Shown piece after piece: positions 20,077-28,700 of a stretch of 57,943 bases of DNA (positions are counted from its first letter, which is position 1; every line of letters begins with the position of its first letter). A program made the position numbers and the translations under genes. Source of the stretch: UCB3 sp964415605 (GTDB lineage: Bacteria > Chloroflexota > Anaerolineae > Epilineales > Epilineaceae); the NCBI GenBank assembly GCA_964415605.1, contig CAYQBA010000002.1, positions 1 to 57,943 on the forward strand, given 5' to 3'. A model generated the notes under the pieces. That model made no database searches and had not been told where the DNA came from. It saw only the letters and a list, made by a program, of their open reading frames with translations.

Positions 20077-23000
20077 GTGCGCGTCAAAGAGCTGACCATC
20101 CAGGGCTTCAAGAGCTTCGCCAACAAGCACCGGTTCATCTTCCCCACCGGCATCACCGCCATCGTCGGGCCCAACGGCAGCGGCAAGTCCAACGTCGCCG
20201 ACGCCATCCGCTGGGTGCTCGGCGAGCAGCGCTCGACCACCCTCCGGGCCCGCCGGGTGCAGGACATGATCTTCGCCGGCACCGAGCGGCGCGCCCGGGC
20301 CGGCCTGGCCGACGTCAGCCTGACCTTCGAGAACGCCGACGGGTGGCTCGCGGTGGACTTCCCGGAGGTCGTCGTCGGCCGGCGCGCGCTGCGCGACGGG
20401 ACGGGCGGGTTCGCCGTCAACGGCGCCGCGGTTCGCATGCGCGACGTCCACGACCTGCTCGGCGGGCGCCTGGGGCACGAGAACTACACCGTCATCGGCC
20501 AGGGCCTGGTGGACAACGCCCTGGCCATGCGCCCCGAGGAACGCCGCGTCCTCATCGACGAGGCCGCGGGCCTCGGCCCGATGCAGCGCAAGCGCGATCA
20601 CACCCTGCGCCAGCTCGCCGAGGTCGACGAGAACCTGACCCGCGTGCGCGACATCCTCGAGGAGCTCGAGCCGCGCCTGCGCCGGATGGCCCGGCTCGCC
20701 GGCCGCGCCGAGCGGCACCGCGAGGTGGCCGGCGAGCTCACCGCGCAGCTCACCACGTGGTACGGCCATCACCTGCACCGTGCCCTGGCCCATCAGCGCG
20801 ATGCCCACGCCGCCGTGGCGACGACGCGGGCGGACGCCGACGCCGCCCGGGCGGCCGTGGCCAGCGCCGAGGCGGTGCTGCGGGACGCCGAGGCGCGACG
20901 CGATGCGTTCGACCAGGAGCTCGCCGCGCTGCGAAGCCGCCGCGAGGCCCAGACCGCCGCCGGCGCCGAGCGCCAGCGCGCCATCGCCGTGGCCCAGGCG
21001 CGCCTCGACGGGCTGACCGCGCGCCTGCACGAGCTCGAAGGCGCCGATGCGCGGGCCCAGAACGAGATCGACGACCTGCGCCGGCGCGCCGACGTCTTCG
21101 CGGCCGAGGTCTCCGCCATCGAGGCGCTGCATGCCGAACGAAGCGCCGTCGTCGACGCCACCCGCTCCGCGCTGGCGGCCGCCGAGGCCGAGCACGACCA
21201 GCAGCAACAGACCGTCCAGGCCCGGCGGGCCGAGCTGTTCGCCCTGACCTCTGAACAAGCCGGCCGCCGCCAGCGCCTGGCCACCCTGGCCGCCGCGCGT
21301 GCCGCGCGGCAGGGCGAGCGCGATCAGGCGGCCAGCGACCTGGCCGGTCTCGAAGCCCAGTGGTCACAGGCCGCGGCCGCGCAGGCCGCCGCGTCGGAGG
21401 TGGCCACCCGCGCCGAGGCCGACCTCGCCGCCGTGTCCGACGAGGTCGCAGCCGCCGAGGCCCGGCAGCTCGCCATCCAGGCCAGCCTGGGCGCGGCTCG
21501 GGATGCGCACGCCGCCGCGCGCGCCGCGGTCGAAGCCCTGCGTGCCCGGGCCGACACCCTGGAGGTGCTGTTCGCCGAGGTCGACGAGACCGGCCAGACC
21601 GTCACGCGGCTGCGGGAGTCGGGGCGCGTCGAGGTCGTCGGGACCGTCGCCGAGCTGCTCGAGGTCGATCCGGAATGGGAGCGCGCCGCCGCGGCCGCGC
21701 TGGGGCCACACGTGCAGGGCATCGTGGTCCGCGACGCCGACGCCGTCGCGGCCGGCCTGCACGTCGCGCTGCCCGAGGCCCGCGGCACGGTGACGCTCGT
21801 GCCGCTGTCGGCGCCCGCCGGCGCCGGCCCCCGCTGGACACCCGGAGCCGGCGAGGTGGCCGCCACGGCGGTCGCCGCGGCCCCGGCCGCGCCCGGCCTC
21901 GGCGCGATCCTCTTCGGCGACGTCGTGTTCACCACCGACCGCGCCGCGGCCGTGGCCGCGCTGGCGCGACATGCCGGGAGCGGCCCCACCCGCGCGGCCA
22001 CGCGCGACGGCGTTCTGGTGCTTGCCAGCGGCGTGACGGTGGCCGGCACGCCAGCTCAGAGCCTGCTGGAGATCCAGCGCGAGCGGCGGCGGCTCCCCGC
22101 CGCCGTGGCGGCGGCCGCGTCCGAACAATCCGCCGCCGCCGCCGAGGTCGATCGCCTGACCGCCGAGCGGCAGCTCACCGAAGGCGTCCTCGGGGGGCTG
22201 GCCGACCGGCGGGCGGCTGCGGCGCGCGCGCGGGCTCAGGCCGCGGCCGCCCTGGAACAGGCTCGCATCCGCGCCGAACGCGCGGGGCGCGAGCAGTCGT
22301 GGGCGATGGAGACGATCGAACGTCTGGATCGGGCGCTGGCCGAGCTCGCCGCGGACGCCGCGGCGATCGCGGCGGCCGTCGAGGCCGACGCCCCCCGCGA
22401 GACGACGCTGCAGGTGGCGATCGAAGCCGCCGAGTCCGGCCTGCAGCCCGAGGTGTTGGCCGACCTGCGCGCGGGCACGGCCGCGGCGGCCGCCGCGCTG
22501 GCCGAGGCCGCCCAACAGCGCGCCGGCCGGCGGGCGATGCTGCAGGCGGCCGAGGCCGACTTCCAGGCCGCGCTGCAGCGTCAGAGCGCGGACGCCAGCC
22601 GCGCCGCCCAGATCGCCGCCCAGATCGACGACCTTGGGAGCCAAGTCGCCGCCCTCCGGCAAGCGAGCGACGCCGAAGCCGCGACCGCGTCCACCCTTGA
22701 AGCCGAGGCCGGGCCGGCCGAAGCTCAGGCGCACGCCATCCGCCTGGAGCTGCGGCACCTCGGCGCGGCGCTCGACGCCGCGCGCCACCGCGTGTCCGCC
22801 GCCGAGGCGGCCGTGGCCGAGGCCCGGATCGCCGCCACGCGGGTCGACGACCGGATCGAGCGCATGGGCGACCAGCTCCGCGCCGACGCCGAGTGGCTGC
22901 CGTTCGCCCTGCCCGACGACCTGACGCCCGCGGCCCTGGCCGAGCTGCCGCTGGCGGCGGTCGACGCGTTGCCCGAGGGCTTCGACGCGGCGCTCGACGG

Positions 23001-23637
23001 GCTGCGCCGGCAGATGCGCGCCATCGGCCCGATCGATCAAGAGGCGTTGGGCGCCTACGAGGAGACCGCCGACCGGTTCGCGCTCCTGGGCGACCAGATG
23101 GCCGACCTCACGGCCGCCGAACGCGACCTTCGCAAGCTGCTCGAGGACCTCGAGCACGAGATGCAGGCGCGCTTCGAGACGACCTTCCACGCCGTGGCCG
23201 AGGCGTTCGGCCAGCTCTTCCCCCAGCTCTTCGGCGGCGGCGAAGCCGAGCTGGTGCTCCGACGCGACGACGAAGCGGCGGATCAGGTCGGCCTGGACAT
23301 CGTGGCCCGGCCGCCCGGCAAGCGCCGCCAGCCGCTCTCGCTGCTCTCCGGCGGCGAACGCGCCCTGACGGCCGTGGCGCTGATCTTCGCGCTGCTCGAG
23401 GTCAGCCAGACGCCGTTCGTCGTGTTCGACGAGGTCGACGCGGCGCTCGACGAGGCCAACGTGGGGCGCTTTTGCGCGGCGCTCCAGCGCCTCGCCGAGC
23501 GCTGCCAGGTGATCATCGTCACGCACAACCGCGGCACCATCCAGACCGCCGGCACGGTGTACGGCATCACCATGGGGGACGACGGCGCGAGCCAGGTGAT
23601 CAGCCTGCAGGTCGAAACCGCGGTCGTCACGCAGTAA
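20077..23637 (+). CDS. smc: Chromosome segregation protein SMC
   Basis: The 1186-residue condensin subunit is of full length for SMC. It begins at a GTG giving MRVKELTIQGFKSFANK, the standard SMC N-terminus. Walker A is GPNGSGKSN (31-39). Two long Ala/Glu/Arg-rich coiled coils flank a hinge at about 520-650. The C-terminal head has LSGGERALTAVALIFALLEV and Walker B FVVFDEVDAALDEAN. It would load with ScpAB, not present here, to organise the chromosome. A frame extending upstream to 19960 is rejected because it covers the -10 box and lacks family similarity. Confidence 0.96.
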   Translation: MRVKELTIQGFKSFANKHRFIFPTGITAIVGPNGSGKSNVADAIRWVLGEQRSTTLRARRVQDMIFAGTERRARAGLADVSLTFENADGWLAVDFPEVVVGRRALRDGTGGFAVNGAAVRMRDVHDLLGGRLGHENYTVIGQGLVDNALAMRPEERRVLIDEAAGLGPMQRKRDHTLRQLAEVDENLTRVRDILEELEPRLRRMARLAGRAERHREVAGELTAQLTTWYGHHLHRALAHQRDAHAAVATTRADADAARAAVASAEAVLRDAEARRDAFDQELAALRSRREAQTAAGAERQRAIAVAQARLDGLTARLHELEGADARAQNEIDDLRRRADVFAAEVSAIEALHAERSAVVDATRSALAAAEAEHDQQQQTVQARRAELFALTSEQAGRRQRLATLAAARAARQGERDQAASDLAGLEAQWSQAAAAQAAASEVATRAEADLAAVSDEVAAAEARQLAIQASLGAARDAHAAARAAVEALRARADTLEVLFAEVDETGQTVTRLRESGRVEVVGTVAELLEVDPEWERAAAAALGPHVQGIVVRDADAVAAGLHVALPEARGTVTLVPLSAPAGAGPRWTPGAGEVAATAVAAAPAAPGLGAILFGDVVFTTDRAAAVAALARHAGSGPTRAATRDGVLVLASGVTVAGTPAQSLLEIQRERRRLPAAVAAAASEQSAAAAEVDRLTAERQLTEGVLGGLADRRAAAARARAQAAAALEQARIRAERAGREQSWAMETIERLDRALAELAADAAAIAAAVEADAPRETTLQVAIEAAESGLQPEVLADLRAGTAAAAAALAEAAQQRAGRRAMLQAAEADFQAALQRQSADASRAAQIAAQIDDLGSQVAALRQASDAEAATASTLEAEAGPAEAQAHAIRLELRHLGAALDAARHRVSAAEAAVAEARIAATRVDDRIERMGDQLRADAEWLPFALPDDLTPAALAELPLAAVDALPEGFDAALDGLRRQMRAIGPIDQEALGAYEETADRFALLGDQMADLTAAERDLRKLLEDLEHEMQARFETTFHAVAEAFGQLFPQLFGGGEAELVLRRDDEAADQVGLDIVARPPGKRRQPLSLLSGGERALTAVALIFALLEVSQTPFVVFDEVDAALDEANVGRFCAALQRLAERCQVIIVTHNRGTIQTAGTVYGITMGDDGASQVISLQVETAVVTQ

Positions 23638-23892
23638 CGCTTGGGGCGCGTGGCGCGTCATACCGGGCGGCATGCCCTGGAAACCCATATTCGGCCGCAC
23701 CGCATTGCATGCCACCGCACTCGCTATCCGCGTTTAATTGTCTGAGTGATTCGCGCGCGTCTCTCCATCGTCGCGATCCCGTCCGGGCGACAACGCCGTG
23801 CCACCCCCGGGCGGCGCGGCATCGCGGGCCGCGGGTCGACCGAACACGGCCTTGGCGGCAGGCGGTTCGCGTCGGATCGGACCCAGGAACCC

Positions 23893-25491
23893 ATGAAGCG
23901 ATTTCCGTTTTGGATGACCCGCGCCCTGTTGGGCGCGTTGCTGGCAGGCGCAGGGCTGATCGGCCCGGGTCCGCGGCACACTGCCGGCGTCAGGGCCGAT
24001 GGCCTGGCGAGCCCGCCGCCCCACCCGAGCGCCGAGGGCGGTGCGATGGCCGGACGGTCGGCTGGCGTCACGGCGCTGAGCGGCAGCAGCCTGCGCCGTG
24101 CGGCCCGGCCCGCCGCCGCTTCTTCCGCCCCCGGACGATCGTTCGACCCCGGCGTCACGGGCGGCGCGTCCGGCCCCGCCGCCGCGCGGGACGACGATCC
24201 ACCCCGGGCGCCCGCCGATGCCTCCACGCGACAGCGCTTCTGGGCGTGGGACTTCCACGACGAGGCGTTCTACGAGCTCTGGGCGCGCGAAGTCCACGGC
24301 AGCGACAGGCTGCGCATTTACGTCGAGGAGGGTCAGGCGGTGCCGGGGCCGGCCCTGCTGCGCCTGGCCACCGCCTTCGAGGACGTGATCTACCCCCGCC
24401 TGCGCGATGCGTACGGCTCGGAGCCGCTGCCCGGCATCGACGGCGACACCGCCGTGACCATCCTCCTGATGGATATTCGCGACGGCCGCCATCACGGCGT
24501 GCCCGACGCGACCTATTACGCCGGCTACTTCGATCCGCTCAACGAGGCACGGCAGGCGGACCTGCCGCGCGGCAGGCAGTCCAACGAGCGCGAGATGATC
24601 TACGTCGACGTGGCGGCGCCGACCAACGTCGGCGGCGACGAGCTCCTGCAGACCGTCGCTCACGAGTTCACCCACCTGATCGTGTGGAACCACGACCCCG
24701 ACGAGACCGACTGGCTCACCGAGGGGATCTGCCAGCTCGCCATCCACCTGGCCGGGCTGGGGCACCCCCGCCAGCACGTGCTGGCCTTCCTCAACCAGCC
24801 CGACGACGCGCTGACCCGCTGGACGGGCTCGGCCCGCGACTACGGCAAGGTCCACCTGTTCCTGCTGTACCTCTACGACCAGCTGGCCCGCGAGGATCCC
24901 GGCTGGCTGCGGCGCCTGGTGTCCGAACCGGCCAACGGGATGGACGGCCTGGCGCGGCTGCTGCCGCCGGAGCGATCGCCATCGCAGCTGTTCCGCGACT
25001 ACGCGCTGGCGCTGTTCGTCAACACCCCCGCGCCCGGCGCCGGGCGCTACGCGTTCGCCTCGATCGACCTGGGGCAGCCCGGCGGATACCCCCGCGCCCG
25101 GCCCAACACCCATCCGGCGGACCGCGTCGACGCGGCCGCGTTCGACCTCGGCCCGTGGTCGATCCGGGCCGACGCGTTCGTGGTCAAGCGCACGCCCGTC
25201 GAGATCAGCATCACCGCGGCCGTGCCCGATGCCGTGTGCGTCGGCGCGGCCATGTCGACCAACCCGACGCCCGCCCTGGCCGGCATCGACCGCCTCGAGG
25301 CCACCTGTCTCGAAGCCCAGCCGTCCCCGGCCTGGGTCGTCGACGCGCCGGCGCGCGATCGGGCGACGGCGGTGTTCACCGTCGTCGCCAACGCGGCCGA
25401 CACGCCGACGGGCGCCGAGATCACGCCGGCCTCGCTGGCGGGCCCGATGGTCGACCGCACGGCCTTCCTGCCCATCGCGATCCGGCGGTGA
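23893..25491 (+). CDS. Secreted HExxH zinc metallopeptidase
   Basis: The 532-residue protein starts with MKRFPFWMTRALLGALLAGA, a signal peptide, then a low-complexity linker to about residue 110. The catalytic part has HEFTH (257-261) followed 16 residues later by Glu277 in WLTEG, a gluzincin-type arrangement. NEREMIYVDV precedes it, as in Chloroflexota M30/M6-like peptidases. A beta-rich C-terminal domain ends in AFLPIAIRR, the tail motif shared with other secreted proteins here. The ATG at 23893 is chosen over an upstream start at 23746 because the signal peptide begins there. Confidence 0.78.
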   Translation: MKRFPFWMTRALLGALLAGAGLIGPGPRHTAGVRADGLASPPPHPSAEGGAMAGRSAGVTALSGSSLRRAARPAAASSAPGRSFDPGVTGGASGPAAARDDDPPRAPADASTRQRFWAWDFHDEAFYELWAREVHGSDRLRIYVEEGQAVPGPALLRLATAFEDVIYPRLRDAYGSEPLPGIDGDTAVTILLMDIRDGRHHGVPDATYYAGYFDPLNEARQADLPRGRQSNEREMIYVDVAAPTNVGGDELLQTVAHEFTHLIVWNHDPDETDWLTEGICQLAIHLAGLGHPRQHVLAFLNQPDDALTRWTGSARDYGKVHLFLLYLYDQLAREDPGWLRRLVSEPANGMDGLARLLPPERSPSQLFRDYALALFVNTPAPGAGRYAFASIDLGQPGGYPRARPNTHPADRVDAAAFDLGPWSIRADAFVVKRTPVEISITAAVPDAVCVGAAMSTNPTPALAGIDRLEATCLEAQPSPAWVVDAPARDRATAVFTVVANAADTPTGAEITPASLAGPMVDRTAFLPIAIRR

Positions 25492-25498
25492 GCCCGCG

Positions 25499-25535
25499 CG
25501 GGTCGGTCGCGGAGGCCGCGGGCCGCGCCGACCCG
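25499..25535 (+). terminator. Possible terminator hairpin after the metallopeptidase gene
   Basis: CGGGTCGG (25499-25506) and CCGACCCG (25528-25535) can pair eight bases after the stop codon, with inner GC pairing. There is no T-run. Confidence 0.3.
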
Positions 25536-25594
25536 ACCCGGTGCGGCATTCGGCGACCCGGTCCTCGCCGCGCCGCCCCTGGCCGGAAAGGGGG

Positions 25595-25624
25595 TTGGAC
25601 GCGCAAGCAGTCGCATGATATCAT
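25595..25624 (+). promoter_or_regulatory. Probable promoter of the beta-helix protein gene
   Basis: TTGGAC (25595-25600) and TATCAT (25619-25624) are 18 nt apart in a locally AT-richer stretch, with the predicted start about 105 nt before the ATG. Confidence 0.4.
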
Positions 25625-25734
25625 CGCCTCTATTATCGCCGCGCGCCCCGCGGCGCGCGTTATGTCGTCATCCCGATCCCGTGGCCGTCGCCGGCACCCG
25701 GTCGCCGCGCCCCATCCCAAGGAGAGATTGCGCC

Positions 25735-28700
25735 ATGATCCGACCTACCGTGATGCGCTGGCGCGCCGCGCCGCTCGCGATCGCCGCGCTCGTGCTGGCG
25801 GCCTGGAGCGCCCGCGCCGCGGCCGCCCCCGCCAGCCCCCAGCAGGAGACCGACGTCTGCGCCGCGGGGTCGACGGTGCCGGCTGGCACCGTCTGGACGG
25901 CGGCGCAAAGCCCTTATCTCGTCAAGTGCTCGCTGCGGGTGGAGACCGAGAACTCGTCGCTCCAGATCGATCCCGGCGTGGTGGTCAAGTTCGACCGGAA
26001 CGGGCAGCTGCGGGTGCGCGGCCCGTTCAAGGTCGCCGGCGCCAGCGCGGCGGACGTCGAGTTCACGTCGAGCCAGGCGTCGCCGCAGCCCGGCGACTGG
26101 GCGGGGATCACGCTCGAGGCCGGCGCCGCCGTCGAGATGGTCGGCGCGACCGTGCGCTACGGCCAGACCGCCATCACCGTTCAGAGCGCCGGCGCCGTGC
26201 TGCGCCACGTGCTCGTCGAGAAGGCATCCCGCTCGGCCATCTACGTCAACGGGGCCGACAACGTCACGCTCGACCAGACCGTGGTGCGCGACAACGCCGA
26301 GTACGGCATGGACCTGGCCGACCGCTCCGACGCGATGATCACGCTGACGCTGACCGGCAACACGTTCGAGCGTAACGGCGAGGGCGCCGTCTCGGCCGAG
26401 CCGAACATCCAGCTCAACATCAGCGGCAGCATCGCCAGCGGCAACGGCCTCAACGGCATCGTCCTGGAGGGCGGCCGCGCGACCGGCCCGGTCACGTGGA
26501 AGGGCGAGGACCTGCCCTACCTCGTCACGAGCTCGTACACCGCCTACACCGACCTCACCCTCGAACCCGGCACGGTGGTCAAGTTCGGCGTCCCGAGCGG
26601 CGCCGGCAGCCCGGGCATGTCCAGCCAGACCGGCAAGCTGTTCGTCAACGGCACGGCCGAGAAGCCGGTGTACTTCACCGCCCTGGTCGACGACACGGCC
26701 TGCACGTCGGCCACGGTGAGCTGCGACGCCAACAACGACGGCAGCGCCACGCTGCCGCAAGAAGGCGGGCTGTGGCAGCGGCTGGAGTACCGCAACACCA
26801 GCGGCGGCGGCAACGTCACGCATGCCGAGTTCCGCTACGGCAGCGACGGCATGCTGCGCGTCGGCGCCGCGGGCGTCACGGTGGCGGACTCGAAGTTCGT
26901 CAAGTCGGCGGGGCACGGCCTGAACGTCCAGAGCGCCACGACGCAGATCGAGCGCAGCACGTTCGCCGACAACCGCGGCAACGGCATCGAGGCCGCGGTG
27001 TCGTCTTCGTCGTCCGCGCCCATGGCGGTGACGATCACCAACTGCACCTTCGAGCGCAATGCCGCGGCGGTCGGCATCCAGCCCAACGTGGCGCTGATCT
27101 CGAGCGGCAACCAGACCCCCAATAACACCAACCGCGTCAACGGCTACCAGGTCAACGGCGGGTCGATCACCGTCCCGCGCACGTGGCGCGCGGGCGACCT
27201 GCCGTTCGTGGTGGCCGATCGCGCCACGGTGGACCTGAGCCAGTCGACCGACACCCTCGGCCCGTCGCTGACGATCGAGCCGGGCGCGGTCGTGAAGATG
27301 GGCCAGGACGCCAAGATCGTGGTGAGCCGCGGCGGCCTGAGCGTCGGCCACCCGGACGCCACGGCCAAGGTGCTCATCACCTCGGTCAAGGACAACGCGT
27401 GCGACGCCGACGGATCGGTGCCGCCCGATTGCGACACCGTGCAGGGCGGCGGGCAGCCCAACCCCGGCGACTGGTACGGCATCGAGGTGCAGCGCACCAG
27501 CGACGGCGTGTCGCTGAACCACGTCCGGATCCTGTACGGCGGTTCGGACTTCGGGGCCGGCCTCAAGCTGCTCAACGGCGACAGCGTGCTGGCCGGCTCG
27601 GAGCAGCTCAACGACGTCGAGATCGGCCAGAGCAGCGGCTACGGCCTGCACATCCAGCAGGTGACGACCAAGCTGCTGGGGGGCCATATCGTCGACAACA
27701 AGCGGTCGGGCGTGTTCGTCGAGGGCGTGACGACGCCGGTGACGCTGTTCATGGAGGACACCATCATCGAGGAGAACGGCGGGGCGGCCATCGACATGGA
27801 CGCCAACGTCGTGATCGACCTCGACGACCCCGACAGCGCCGCGCCCCCGCTGCCCAACACCATCCGGGACAACGGCCTCAACGCCGTGGCCGTCAACGGC
27901 GCCATGCGCAATGCGCGGGTGTGGCTGCCGCTGAACGGGATCCCCTATGTCGTGACGGACGACGTCGACGTCGCGAGCCCGACGACGTTCGAGATCCGGC
28001 CCGGGGTGGTCGTGAAGTTCGAGGACGCCCGGATCACGACCTCGCGCGGCACGCTGGTGGCCGAAGGCACGCCCGACAACCCGATCGTCTTCACGTCGGT
28101 GCTCGACGACTCGGTGGGCCTGCCGGCCCTCACCACCGACGGCGCACCGGCGCCCGGAGACTGGGAGGGCCTGGTCTTCACGTCCACCGGCGGCGGCGGT
28201 CGGTTGAAGCACGTGCAGATCCGCTACACGGGCGGGGCGAACACCCCCGCCGTGACGGTCGGCAAGCGCGGCATTCCGATCGACCACGTCCGCATCAGCG
28301 ACGGGAGCAACGCCGGCGTCCTCATCGACATCCCGGCCAGCGACCTGTCGGTGTCGCCGGTCAGCATCAATGACAGCGAGATCAAGAACATGTTCGGCGA
28401 CGCCATCCGGATCACGGCGCAGGCGTCGTCGCGGGTGGACCCGACCATCGAGCGCACCCGCATCGAGCGCTGCCAGGCGGTGATCCGCATGGACGCCAAC
28501 GTACAGCTGACGCTGCGCGACAACACCGTGGGCGAGAACGTCCTCAATGGCGTCGCCGTGTCCGGCACGGTCAACGAGCTGCGCCGGTGGAGCAAGTCCA
28601 ACCTGGCCTACGTGCTGGCGCCGAGCGTCCAGATCGGGGCCGGCGCGCGGCTGCTCATCGAGGCCGGCACGGTGATCAAGGCCGATGCCGACGGCTTCCT

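Noticed and set aside
14094..20438. 2114-codon open frame on the minus strand
   Set aside because: It runs antisense to the macroglobulin and smc genes and crosses the N gap. It is a GC-driven shadow of real plus-strand genes.
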